Shown: positions 25,748 through 33,109 of the stretch, one piece after another
Numbering within the stretch: the first letter of the stretch is position 1
Layout of the letters: each line of letters begins with the position of its first letter
NCBI RefSeq assembly: GCF_017901135.1
Contig: NZ_CP072801.1
Span: 186,001-250,000 of the forward strand
Direction: 5' to 3'
Origin: Thiothrix litoralis
Lineage (GTDB): Bacteria; Pseudomonadota; Gammaproteobacteria; Thiotrichales; Thiotrichaceae
DNA length: 64,000 nucleotides
Position numbers and translations under genes: made by a program
The notes under the pieces: model-generated
What the model saw: only the letters and a program-made list of their open reading frames with translations
What the model was told of the DNA's origin: nothing
Databases searched by the model: none

Positions 25748-26172
25748 TAAAAATTACGCCCAAGGTGGATTATGCGTTTGCGCTGCAACTGTCCCGTAGC
25801 AATATGGCTGAGTATTACGCCAAGCATGGCATCGTTTGGGATGACACGTATTTCGCACGTTTTTGGGAAGCCTCAGAAAATTTCGGTTTGTATCAGGATG
25901 ATCAGTGCATTGGCGTGGTGCGGATCAGGCTCGAAGACGATGCTATCCATCTGGCTGACTTGCATGTGGTACCTGAGTGTCAGGGAACAGGGATTGGCGG
26001 GGAAGCGTTGCAATACATGATGCAGCTTGCCAAGGTACGCCGTAAGCCGTTGATGCGTTTGACGGTGTTTGGGGATAATCCGGCACGGCGTTTTTATGAA
26101 CGGCATGGGTTTGAGGTGGTGGAGCAGGAAGGGGTGTTGTGGAAGATGGCTTGTGTGATTGAACGCTCATGA
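25744..26172 (+). CDS. GNAT family N-acetyltransferase
   Basis: 142 aa. The acetyl-CoA-binding core reads LHVVPECQGTGIGGEALQYM, followed by the VFGDNPARRFYERHGF strand-helix motif. Substrate unknown. Last gene of the BPSS1780-CPBP-GNAT operon, and convergent with an AT-rich accessory gene. Confidence 0.88.
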   Translation: MIKITPKVDYAFALQLSRSNMAEYYAKHGIVWDDTYFARFWEASENFGLYQDDQCIGVVRIRLEDDAIHLADLHVVPECQGTGIGGEALQYMMQLAKVRRKPLMRLTVFGDNPARRFYERHGFEVVEQEGVLWKMACVIERS

Positions 26173-26187
26173 GTGTGGATGGTTGTA

Positions 26188-26634
26188 TTAATATTTAGTG
26201 GCTTTGGTTAATTGAGCACCATTGCCTTTGGATATTTTAAATATTTCACAAGTTATTTTATAAAATTTAGGGAGAATTCCAGGGATATTAGTATGTAAGC
26301 CATGATCATTTAATGATCTTATTTCTGAAAATTCATCCCAACGTTTACTTTTAGTTATATAGTTATTTGTTGAGCTTTGATTTTTAAAATCATGCTCGCT
26401 ATAAATGGCTATATAGTTTTTTATTTGATCCACTTCTTTTCTAGATAAATTATATTCAATGGCTAAATTTTCATAATCAAATAGATTCACAGTTGGTGGC
26501 AAATAAGACTTGCATTCATTATTTCTACATGATTCACCAAAATATGGGGTGTTCATAAAATTGGGGAGACCATCCTCATCATGACCACCCATGTGTTCAT
26601 TTATATAATCCCAATCACTGCCATCTTGTGCCAT
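26188..26634 (-). CDS. AT-rich hypothetical protein
   Basis: 148 aa, no family recognised. The composition is rich in Asn, Lys, Ile and Tyr, and the codons are AT-rich, quite unlike the neighbouring GC-rich genes, indicating transfer. It has two Cys close together (ESCRNNECKSYLPP) and no membrane segment or signal. An upstream AT-rich region holds the repeat at 26873. The reading is open throughout, but function cannot be stated. Confidence 0.55.
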   Translation of the reverse strand: MAQDGSDWDYINEHMGGHDEDGLPNFMNTPYFGESCRNNECKSYLPPTVNLFDYENLAIEYNLSRKEVDQIKNYIAIYSEHDFKNQSSTNNYITKSKRWDEFSEIRSLNDHGLHTNIPGILPKFYKITCEIFKISKGNGAQLTKATKY

Positions 26635-27039
26635 AATAAAAACTACCTATATTTGCTTAAATATTTATTAAATGTCATGTCCCATGGGATCATAGACTTT
26701 TTAGCCTACATTTGATTAGCAATCAGATACAATAAGTACATGAGCCTAAGTTCTTGTGTACTCACATCATTTAAAATCAATGAATTAATCTATGTAAGTG
26801 CGCGAAAACTTAAGCCTAATTACTTATATTTGGTTAATCAAACTTGAAAGAATATCCCTAATGAAGTTAATTTTAACAAACCTCTTTTGATAAAAAAGTG
26901 ACCACAATCACAAGAATTATTTTTTTAATCTAAAATCTCCTAATATCTACATTGAGCCGAAGAGTCGCTGTGGAAAATGGCATGGGTGTTTATCTAAATA
27001 AAAAGCTACAAATAGCCAGTTTTGTCTATACTTATGTTC
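26635..27039. other. AT-rich intergenic region
   Basis: About 400 bp without a supported gene between two divergently oriented genes. It holds CCCATGGG, an AGTAC/GTACT inverted pair near 26737-26765, and the 62-bp repeat with a CRP-like half-site pair. Promoters for both flanking genes presumably lie here. No RNA gene was recognised. Confidence 0.6.
26873..26935 (+). repeat. 62-bp direct repeat, copy 1, with CRP-like site
   Basis: Shares TTAACAAA, TTGATAAAAAAGTGA, a TCAC and ATCTAAAA, in the same order and spacing, with 30790-30851. The 14-bp core GTGACCACAATCAC (26898-26911) has the GTGA-N6-TCAC layout of CRP/Vfr-family sites. The two copies lie in the same orientation, about 3.9 kb apart, near the two ends of the toxin-antitoxin stretch. 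Confidence 0.6.
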
Positions 27040-27354
27040 ATGAGTAAAGCAGCTAACACCGCATCAGCCAGCCCTAAACAAGTTCACCTTGCCCTTGAGA
27101 CGTTGGGGGCAGATTTGCGTATTGCCCGTTTGCGACGGGGCGAGTCGTTGCGTTCGTGGGCGGCGCGGGTGGGTGTTTCTGTGCCTACGTTGCAGCGTAT
27201 GGAGGCGGGTGATCCGTCGGTTGGGGTGTCGGTGTATGTGATGGCGCTTTGGCTGGTCGGGAAGATTCAGCATGTTGCCAATCTAGCTGATCCGGCAAGC
27301 GATGAGCAGGCGCTGGCGATCGAATTGGCGAAACTGCCGAAGGGGCGTTCATGA
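27040..27354 (+). CDS. hipB: XRE-family antitoxin, HipB-like
   Basis: 104 aa from the ATG at 27040; an ATG 18 nt upstream adds six residues. A helix-turn-helix of the XRE type spans about 27-82 (ADLRIARLRRGESLRSWAAR, then VPTLQRMEAGDPSVGVSVYV). It overlaps the HipA gene by 4 bp (ATGA), the usual antitoxin-first arrangement, and should repress its own promoter. Confidence 0.85.
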   Translation: MSKAANTASASPKQVHLALETLGADLRIARLRRGESLRSWAARVGVSVPTLQRMEAGDPSVGVSVYVMALWLVGKIQHVANLADPASDEQALAIELAKLPKGRS

Positions 27355-28586
27355 GTACGCAGAAAATGCTATCGGGTAATGAATTGGCGGTTTGGAGTTT
27401 GACTGACCCGCAGACTCCCGTGCGGGTGGGTACGGCATCGCTGGCATTGGGCGGGCGAGGTGTCGCGTTTGCCTACGAGCGTAGTTGGTTGGCAAATGGC
27501 TATCCGTTATCGGGCGATATGCCGCTGCAACGCGCTTTACTGACACCCACGGTACGTGATCGGCTGTTTGGGGCGTTGGATGATGCAATGCCTGACCGTT
27601 GGGGTGAACGCGCCATCCGTTTCATTGATAATCCACCACGGGCAACGGCTCTGGATTTTCTGTATTACGCGGGTGATCACCGCTTCGGGGCGTTGGGGTT
27701 TTCTGTTGATCAAACGGCTTACGTGCCGCATCGTGGTGAACCCTTGCCGAGTGCGGACTCGATCCATGCCTTGCAAGCATTGATTGAGCGGATTGATGCT
27801 AATGAACCCATGACAGAACAGGAAAAACTGATTGCGGGAACCACCAAAACTATGGGCGGGGCGCACCCCAAAGCTTTGGTGACGATGGCGGGTAAAGACT
27901 GGATTGCCAAATTCCCGCGTGGGGCAAACATTGATCTTGGCTTGATTGAACATGCCTCCCTGAAACTGGCGGCGCAAGCGGGTATCAATGTGGCGCATTC
28001 GGTGGCATTGCCCGGACTGTTTGGGCACGTGGTGGCGGTTGAACGCTTTGACCGACGGGCAAACCAGCGTTTGCGTACCCTTTCTGCCAAAACGGTGTTG
28101 TCGGCGGGGGTGGGGTTTGGTGCGCCGCTGGATGAATTGAGCTATGGGGCAATGGCAACGTTTGTGTTGCAAGCGGGGGCGGCGGATGTGCAAGCGCAGC
28201 AGCGGGTGGAGTTGTTTCGGCGCATGGTGTTCAATATCCTGATTGAGAATTCTGACGATCACGAAAAGAATCATGCGTTTGTGTTTGAGGCGGGGTTTTG
28301 GTCGCTTGCGCCTGCTTTTGATGTGTTGCCGAATACGTCAAACGCGGGTTATCAGCAAATGGGCGTTGGCAAACAAGGGGCGCTTGGGACATTGGGCAAC
28401 GCGCTTTCGGAATGTGGTTTGTTTGGGTTGAGCCGTGAGCAGGCGATTGAAGAGTGGTTTAAAGTGGCGGCGGTGGTGGCGGAATGGGATCAGGTTTTCG
28501 CTAGTCTTGGGGTGTCGGGTAAAGATATTGGGTATTTGAAGACATTCATTGATCAGCCGGAGCGTAAGGCGATGCGGTTACGTTAA
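27351..28586 (+). CDS. hipA: HipA-domain toxin kinase
   Basis: 411 aa, Ser/Thr kinase of the HipA family. The N-terminal subdomain has VWSLTDPQTPVRVG; the Gly-rich loop MGGAHPKALV; the catalytic segment IENSDDHEKNHAF with Asp and Asn; the metal-binding Asp in LAPAFDVLPN. HipA toxins phosphorylate a target such as glutamyl-tRNA synthetase and induce dormancy. Complete, no frameshift. Confidence 0.88.
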   Translation: MSTQKMLSGNELAVWSLTDPQTPVRVGTASLALGGRGVAFAYERSWLANGYPLSGDMPLQRALLTPTVRDRLFGALDDAMPDRWGERAIRFIDNPPRATALDFLYYAGDHRFGALGFSVDQTAYVPHRGEPLPSADSIHALQALIERIDANEPMTEQEKLIAGTTKTMGGAHPKALVTMAGKDWIAKFPRGANIDLGLIEHASLKLAAQAGINVAHSVALPGLFGHVVAVERFDRRANQRLRTLSAKTVLSAGVGFGAPLDELSYGAMATFVLQAGAADVQAQQRVELFRRMVFNILIENSDDHEKNHAFVFEAGFWSLAPAFDVLPNTSNAGYQQMGVGKQGALGTLGNALSECGLFGLSREQAIEEWFKVAAVVAEWDQVFASLGVSGKDIGYLKTFIDQPERKAMRLR

Positions 28587-28644
28587 TGTTCTTGTTCTTG
28601 TTCTTTGAAAGAAGGCAACATAGACTAGTCATGTAACTGGTCAT
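28587..28644. promoter_or_regulatory. Direct repeats before the Phd/PIN operon
   Basis: Two sets of repeats lie in front of the antitoxin gene: three tandem TTGTTC-like units at 28587-28606, and ACTAGTCAT / ACTGGTCAT at 28624-28632 and 28636-28644, a 12-bp period. The second set ends 14 bp before the start and overlaps the ribosome-site region. It is a likely autoregulatory operator. Confidence 0.45.
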
Positions 28645-28658
28645 TTGGAGGTGTTGTT

Positions 28659-28916
28659 ATGCAAACGTGGGCTGTTCAAGATGCTAAGTCTCGGTTTAGT
28701 GAGTTTTTGGATGCGTGTCTCGCACAAGGGCCGCAAGTCGTCACGCGGCGTGGCGCTGAAGCAGCGGTACTTGTCCCTGTTGATGTGTGGCGCAGACTCC
28801 AAGCGGCGGCAAAACCATCACTGAAAGATTTATTGTTGTCTGATCAGGGACGGGGTGAGCTGGTGTTACCGGAGCGGGGGCAGGCGCGGAGAAGACGTGT
28901 GCAAGAGGTTCTATAA
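28659..28916 (+). CDS. Phd/YefM family antitoxin
   Basis: 85 aa. The N-terminal fold WAVQDAKSRFSEFLDAC and RGAEAAVLVPVDVWRRL are characteristic of Phd/YefM DNA-binding antitoxins. The basic C-terminus (RGQARRRRVQEVL) would neutralise the PIN toxin 3 bp downstream. GGAGG 8 nt before the ATG. Confidence 0.88.
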   Translation: MQTWAVQDAKSRFSEFLDACLAQGPQVVTRRGAEAAVLVPVDVWRRLQAAAKPSLKDLLLSDQGRGELVLPERGQARRRRVQEVL

Positions 28917-28919
28917 ATC

Positions 28920-29330
28920 ATGTATTTATTGGATACCAATGTTGTCTCTGAATTACGGCGGCAGAAACCGCATGGGGCAGTTGTCGCATGGCTTCAGTCA
29001 GTCGATGATAAAGATTTATACCTCTCGTCGGTGACATTAGCCGAAATTCAAGCGGGTATAGAAATCACACGGGATCAGGATGTGCAACGTGCTATTGAAT
29101 TGGAAGAATGGCTGGATGCCGTCGCGACCACCTATAATATCTTAACGTTGGATGGAGCGGCTTTTCGTGCTTGGGCAAAGCTGATGCATAAAAAATCTGA
29201 CACCTTATATGAGGATGCCATGATTGCATCTATTGCCAAAGTTAATAAGCTGGTGGTGGTCACTAGGAATACCACCGATTTTGAATCTTTTGATGTGCCG
29301 TTATTGAATCCATTTGAGTATAAGGTTTAA
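28920..29330 (+). CDS. PIN-domain ribonuclease toxin (VapC/FitB type)
   Basis: 136 aa. Acidic metal-site residues are seen in YLLDTNVVSELRR (Asp5), LAEIQAGIE (Glu), and LYEDAMIASIA (Asp), with a fourth at NTTDFESF. The family cleaves RNA. The upstream Phd-type partner is a common pairing. The last 68 bp overlap the convergent small gene at 29263. Confidence 0.88.
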   Translation: MYLLDTNVVSELRRQKPHGAVVAWLQSVDDKDLYLSSVTLAEIQAGIEITRDQDVQRAIELEEWLDAVATTYNILTLDGAAFRAWAKLMHKKSDTLYEDAMIASIAKVNKLVVVTRNTTDFESFDVPLLNPFEYKV

Positions 29331-29508
29331 TATCACGCGCACTTTTTATTACAATGGCTTTTCTGTGAGAAAAAGACACTTGCTTGCGCTTTGATATTGC
29401 TTGTCTCTTTTTAATATCCTCAAATATCGCATCTAAATCGTGGTTAAAATGCGCTGCATACTGATTGCGCAACTCGCGTGTTTCTTTGATGATTGGGTCT
29501 TGCCACAT
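29263..29508 (-). CDS. Small hypothetical protein of the DUF2281 pair
   Basis: 81 aa. GGAGGG 7 nt before the ATG is among the best ribosome sites in this region. The start WQDPIIKETRELRNQYAAHF and the DLDAIFEDIKKRQ motif match small proteins that travel with toxin-antitoxin genes. The last 23 residues overlap the PIN gene on the other strand and look unselected, so the true protein may have lost its normal C-terminus there. Confidence 0.5.
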   Translation of the reverse strand: MWQDPIIKETRELRNQYAAHFNHDLDAIFEDIKKRQAISKRKQVSFSHRKAIVIKSARDIKPYTQMDSITAHQKIQNRWYS

Positions 29509-29576
29509 AATTAACCCTCCATGAGTTCTACTTTTAGGCGCATCACAGCATTGGCTATGTGTGCGCAGTTCTATGT

Positions 29577-29786
29577 TCAGAAGAAGTCCGGCAATGGGGC
29601 ATCAAAATCATCTGCCATAACAGAACTGCCCGGATGTAAGCCAGCTTGCCGTTTGCTCACAGATGGTGCTTGCGCAGAGACTTTGTTGTATTTGTTGAAA
29701 AGGAACTCAACAAAGTTCAGGATTTCACGCTGGACACTTTCCGGTAGGCGGCGTGTGTGTTCTGTAATCAGATCTACTGTTGCCAT
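29577..29786 (-). CDS. DUF2281/VapB-like antitoxin
   Basis: 69 aa. LPESVQREILNFVEFLFNKY is the DUF2281 helix. The C-terminal GSSVMADDFDAPLPDFF is the usual acidic toxin-binding tail. No PIN partner follows in frame; the next gene on this strand is the small protein at 29263-29508. It may therefore be an orphan antitoxin. Confidence 0.7.
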   Translation of the reverse strand: MATVDLITEHTRRLPESVQREILNFVEFLFNKYNKVSAQAPSVSKRQAGLHPGSSVMADDFDAPLPDFF

Positions 29787-29904
29787 GATTGCTTTGTTCC
29801 ACAGTTGCTATGGTTGCAATATAGCATTTAGCTGACTTTGTATAATCTTACATATTAAGAAATTTGAGTTTAAAGAGTGTCTATCATCAAGTGATTTTGA
29901 AAAA

Positions 29905-30741
29905 TCAAAAACACTTCGAGCATTTTCTAAATCCTAGGTCTTCTAGAAATTGATGATCAAATTTATAATCAGGAGCTATTTCAATCGTTAAGTGCTGTAT
30001 TATTAGGTCTTTTAGTTTTGACTTGTATTCATCCCATGTTTTTATAATTGACTGTTCGTTATTAAAAAGTGGATTTTTTAGTGCTGCTTTTGTATTAAAT
30101 CCTGTTTTTGATATGATATTTCCTACATCTATCGATTCAATTTTATATTTATTCATTTCATCTATTGTTTGATGTATTTTTTCTAGTATCTGGTTATTAT
30201 CTCCATCCATCATATTTATCGCTTCTTCACCACTGTTATCTATATGAACTTCTTTGATATTTTTTATTATTACATTAAACTTAAATTCAACTCTGCCGAA
30301 AAATGCAACGCGGTTATTTATATAACAGTCTTTGTTTTCAGGATCTAAGAAAAAAGCCCGGTACTCTTCAATTTTATCTTTTGGTATTTCTACGGGTATT
30401 TCGTAGTTATCATATGTTGAATTCAAATGAATACAGTTTCTATTTCCATGATAAGCAGGTTTTGAGCCAAGGTATATCCATCGTGAATCGCTGGTTTTTT
30501 TATAGCTTTCAAGCCTTTCTTTTGCATTTTTATACACGTCTATGATCTTTATTCTTAATGATTGGTTTTCAATGCTATCAAGAATTATTTTAACTGCTGT
30601 TAACTTATTCAATTCTGGTGTTGAAAAATAACTAAGTAACTCTTTTTTATAAAAATCGCGTATATCATCTTCACTGATTTGATATGACACTAAACTTGCA
30701 ATATTTCCTAAGCGTGCTTTTGTAATAAATACTTCAGACAT
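29905..30741 (-). CDS. AT-rich hypothetical protein
   Basis: 278 aa, no family recognised. It is rich in Lys, Ile, Asn and Tyr, with AT-rich codons unlike its neighbours, a sign of recent acquisition. It has a GGAGGG ribosome site 7-8 nt before the ATG. A segment YLGSKPAYHGNRNCIHLNST and a C-terminal GFRKCSKCF (Cys-x2-Cys) could form a metal site. No membrane segments. It resembles in composition the gene at 26188 and has the same upstream repeat, so both may belong to one mobile defence-type stretch, but no defence motif is seen. Confidence 0.6.
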   Translation of the reverse strand: MSEVFITKARLGNIASLVSYQISEDDIRDFYKKELLSYFSTPELNKLTAVKIILDSIENQSLRIKIIDVYKNAKERLESYKKTSDSRWIYLGSKPAYHGNRNCIHLNSTYDNYEIPVEIPKDKIEEYRAFFLDPENKDCYINNRVAFFGRVEFKFNVIIKNIKEVHIDNSGEEAINMMDGDNNQILEKIHQTIDEMNKYKIESIDVGNIISKTGFNTKAALKNPLFNNEQSIIKTWDEYKSKLKDLIIQHLTIEIAPDYKFDHQFLEDLGFRKCSKCF

Positions 30742-30789
30742 AATTCATGTCCCTCCTAATAATCACAAATATCTCCAATTGATCTGATC

Positions 30790-30851
30790 TTAACAAATCT
30801 ATCTTGATAAAAAAGTGATCACCGTCACGTGAACAATTTTAACATCTAAAA
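30790..30851 (+). repeat. 62-bp direct repeat, copy 2, with CRP-like site
   Basis: Second copy of the repeat at 26873, 49 bp upstream of the AT-rich gene start. The core GTGATCACCGTCAC (30815-30828) keeps the GTGA-N6-TCAC plan, while the six spacer bases differ, as expected for conserved half-sites. Confidence 0.6.
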
Positions 30852-30880
30852 ATTGTAAAAAGTATCAGGCATCAATTTTT

Positions 30881-30906
30881 GTAGGTCGGACTTTAGTCCG
30901 CTACGC
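30881..30906. repeat. REP-like hairpin
   Basis: GTAGGTCGGACTTTAGTCCG, with a perfect 6-bp stem CGGACT/AGTCCG around TT, followed by CTACGC. This is the common gammaproteobacterial REP/BIME type of interspersed palindrome. Between the AT-rich gene and nudF. Confidence 0.6.
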
Positions 30907-30975
30907 CGCGTCAAAATTGTAATTCTTGCATCCCCGTTGCACACTGCCCACTCCACAAACCACCATCAAGACCCC

Positions 30976-31557
30976 ATGAAATTCGACATCCTCACCCAAC
31001 AAAATCTCTACAAAGGCTTTTTCCGCGTGGATGCCTACGAATTCCGCCACGAACTGTTTGCAGGCGGTTGGTCGGGGACGGTCAGGCGGGAAATTTTCGA
31101 GCGCCGCAATGCCGTTGCTGTGTTATTGCACGATCCGGTCGCGGATACGCTGTTGGTGATCGAGCAATTCCGCCCCGGTGCTGCCTTGCGGGATGCGCAA
31201 GGCGCGTGGATGGTCGAAATCGTTGCGGGCATTGTCGAGTCCGGCGAAAGCAATGAAGATGTGGCGCGGCGCGAAGCTCAGGAAGAGGCGGGTTGCACCA
31301 TCGACATGCTGGAACACATTATCGATTTCTACCCCAGCGCAGGCGGTTCAACCGAAATCGTCAGCCTGTATTACGCCCCGGTCGATTTATCCACCGTGCC
31401 AACCGGCATCCACGGCTTGCCTGAAGAACACGAAGACATCCGGGTATCAGTCATCCCGCGCCACACCGCATTGGCATGGCTAAAAGCCGGTAAAATTCAA
31501 GCATCCTTGGCGATTATTGCACTGCAATGGCTGGCGCTGGAAAAGCCCCTGGCGTAA
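30976..31557 (+). CDS. nudF: ADP-ribose pyrophosphatase-like NUDIX hydrolase NudF
   Basis: 193 aa from the ATG at 30976; a TTG 39 nt upstream is a weaker start. The Nudix box is seen as GIVESGESNEDVARREAQEE followed by AG. The N-terminal FDILTQQNLYKGFFRVD and the central LLVIEQFRPGA are typical of ADP-sugar hydrolases. Its last about 100 bp are duplicated in inverted form at 57365-57467. Confidence 0.9.
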   Translation: MKFDILTQQNLYKGFFRVDAYEFRHELFAGGWSGTVRREIFERRNAVAVLLHDPVADTLLVIEQFRPGAALRDAQGAWMVEIVAGIVESGESNEDVARREAQEEAGCTIDMLEHIIDFYPSAGGSTEIVSLYYAPVDLSTVPTGIHGLPEEHEDIRVSVIPRHTALAWLKAGKIQASLAIIALQWLALEKPLA

Positions 31558-31572
31558 TTCGGTGACTAGTGG

Positions 31573-31774
31573 TCACGTTTCTGTCGTTTCCATAGCGTGC
31601 ATTTTCCCCGAAAACAGGCTGGAAGTGATAATCATGGCTGCACCGACCCATTCCTGCCAATCCATGCGTTCCTGTGTTAACCAAAACACAGCAATAGCGG
31701 CGATGATCAATTCAAACAGAAAAATGACGTTGGAGCGGCTGGCAGGCACGAGGGTAATGCCGTATTGCACCGCA
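31573..31774 (-). pseudogene. EamA transporter, C-terminal fragment
   Basis: Encodes the last about 65 residues of the transporter at 56459-57349, from VQYGITLVPASRSNVIFLF to the identical end MHAMETTET, with one substitution (AVFW for AAFW). Its 5' part is lost at the junction with the Sir2 gene. It cannot form a transporter. Confidence 0.92.
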
Positions 31775-32470
31775 GCTGTTCCACAACGCGGGCACGATCT
31801 GGCTGGCGAGGCCGTTGATGGACTCGTCGAACAGCTCGCTGTTATTGGTGGGGTCAAGGTTCAGTTCTACTGTCCTGACGCCTTCTTCCTGAGCAATTTT
31901 GACCAGCCCTGCCGCCGGGTAAACCAGCCCGGAGGTGCCGATGGCAATAAACAGGTCAGCTTCTTCCAGCGCCCTGAAAATATCTTGCATCTGGAGCGGC
32001 ATTTCATCGAACCAGACAATGTGCGGGCGCAAATTGCCGGGGCGCTGGCAGCAGTCGCAGATACTGTCGGTATCAATATCATCCAGCCAATCGTAGATCA
32101 GCCCGCTTTGCTGGCAGCGGATTTTGGCGAGTTCGCCGTGCATGTGGATCAGGTTTTGGCTGCCCGCCCGTTCGTGCAGGTTATCGACATTTTGCGTGAC
32201 CAGCAGCACCTTGCCGGGGTGTTCGCGTTCTAGCTTGGCAAGTGCTAAGTGTGCGGCGTTGGGTTGAACCTTGGGGTCATGCAGTTGCCGCCGCCGGGCA
32301 TTGTAAAATTCGTGTACCAAGGCCGGGTTGCGCTCGAAACCGTCAGGGGTGGCGACATCTTCGATGCGGTGTTCGTGCCACAGCCCGTCGCTGGCGCGGA
32401 AGGTTTGGATGCCGGATTCGGCGGAAATCCCCGCGCCGGTGAGGATGACGATGTGTGCGTGCATGTTCAT
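31712..32470 (-). CDS. Sir2-family deacylase copy with altered C-terminus
   Basis: 252 aa as read. Residues 1 to about 228 are nearly identical to the intact copy at 52988 (one clear substitution, Ile for Val in SGLIYDW). All catalytic parts are kept: [27 protein letters not shown] with the active His, Cys pairs of the zinc site, and FYNARR. A missing A near 31786 shifts the frame, so the last about 24 residues come from EamA sequence in another frame. It may still fold, but could also be decaying. Confidence 0.75.
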   Translation of the reverse strand: MNMHAHIVILTGAGISAESGIQTFRASDGLWHEHRIEDVATPDGFERNPALVHEFYNARRRQLHDPKVQPNAAHLALAKLEREHPGKVLLVTQNVDNLHERAGSQNLIHMHGELAKIRCQQSGLIYDWLDDIDTDSICDCCQRPGNLRPHIVWFDEMPLQMQDIFRALEEADLFIAIGTSGLVYPAAGLVKIAQEEGVRTVELNLDPTNNSELFDESINGLASQIVPALWNSCGAIRHYPRACQPLQRHFSV

Positions 32471-32525
32471 AATGGGTATGTGTTTGGTTAGGTGATGATA
32501 ATGGCGATACTGAAAACGACCTCAA

Positions 32526-32545
32526 GAGAAATGTTAAGAAATGTT
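32526..32545. promoter_or_regulatory. Tandem 10-bp repeat, candidate operator of the NRPS operon
   Basis: GAGAAATGTTAAGAAATGTT, the exact reverse complement of 50595-50614 near the other end of the island. Two AAATGTT half-sites spaced 10 bp apart are typical of OmpR/PhoB-type response regulators. It lies 141 bp before the first gene of the synthetase operon. A further 8-bp inverted pair ACGGCATG / CATGCCGT (32603, 32650) lies between it and the gene. Confidence 0.5.
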
Positions 32546-32685
32546 GCTTTCCCTTCAAGTCATTGAGGGTTGATGGTAAATTCTAACCAAATTTTTGCGC
32601 TTACGGCATGTTTTCCCCCCAAGTAAACTACAACTACTTCAGTCAAGATCATGCCGTGCTTGTTGTATTTTTTGAAGGAATCCCC

Positions 32686-33093
32686 ATGCACATTCTCGTC
32701 GTTTTTTTGGTATTGCTTGCGCTTATTGCCCTTGTGGTCTGGTCATTTAGCCAACCCAAGGAGACACTGCAAGCGGTCTGGAGTGAGATTTCTTCACCTT
32801 TTAACAACAGAACTAAAGACTTGGCAACACCCTTGCGTGATTGGGCACAAACAGATCTGGGAGAGGAACAACCTTTACAGACGTGGTTAGTCGGGTTGCC
32901 CGATGAAGGTTTGCAAGCGTTGGGCGAGAGTATCGCTAATTTCTGCATGGAAATGGATGTGGAACTGGATTGGCTGTTTGACCCGGACGCTGAGGTTGAT
33001 CCGAATGCCAAAGCCGCTGCTGAGGAAATGGTGGTGGACTACTGCAAAATTTGCCTGAAGGCAGTACAGAACCAGACAGTCACCGCCAGTTAA
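32686..33093 (+). CDS. Membrane-anchored hypothetical protein leading the NRPS operon
   Basis: 135 aa from the ATG at 32686 (AAGGAA 8 nt upstream). One N-terminal helix (ILVVFLVLLALIALVVW) is followed by a soluble, acidic domain of about 110 residues with helices around DEGLQALGESIANFCMEMDV and a C-terminal EEMVVDYCKICLKAVQ. I do not recognise the family. The 16-bp gap to the synthetase gene suggests one transcript; it could organise the synthetase at the membrane or be an accessory of the transport part, but this is a guess. Confidence 0.75.
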   Translation: MHILVVFLVLLALIALVVWSFSQPKETLQAVWSEISSPFNNRTKDLATPLRDWAQTDLGEEQPLQTWLVGLPDEGLQALGESIANFCMEMDVELDWLFDPDAEVDPNAKAAAEEMVVDYCKICLKAVQNQTVTAS

Positions 33094-33109
33094 GTAAGAG
33101 GTTTCACCT

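Larger units (their letters stand above)
31455..32496. repeat. Inverted, internally deleted copy of the Sir2-EamA-NudF block
   Basis: 31455-31774 matches the complement of 57148-57467 (NudF end and EamA end). 31774-32496 matches the complement of 52962-53685 (Sir2). The two segments are joined at 31774, so everything between them in the other copy (Sir2 tail, AAA-M41 gene, unknown gene, EamA start) is missing. The few differences I could see by eye are scattered and often synonymous. Confidence 0.85.

Noticed and set aside
27537-28274. 245-codon complement open frame inside hipA
   Set aside because: Antisense shadow of a clear HipA gene.
29509-29576. Short coding-like remnant (HIANAVMRLKVELMEG) between the DUF2281 and small genes
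   Set aside because: Looks like a frameshifted piece, but only about 19 codons long and without a start, so not reported as a gene.
31455-32496. Sir2/EamA duplicate as an assembly artefact
   Set aside because: The copies differ at scattered sites, carry a one-base deletion and a defined fusion point, and have different flanks, so a real rearrangement is more likely.
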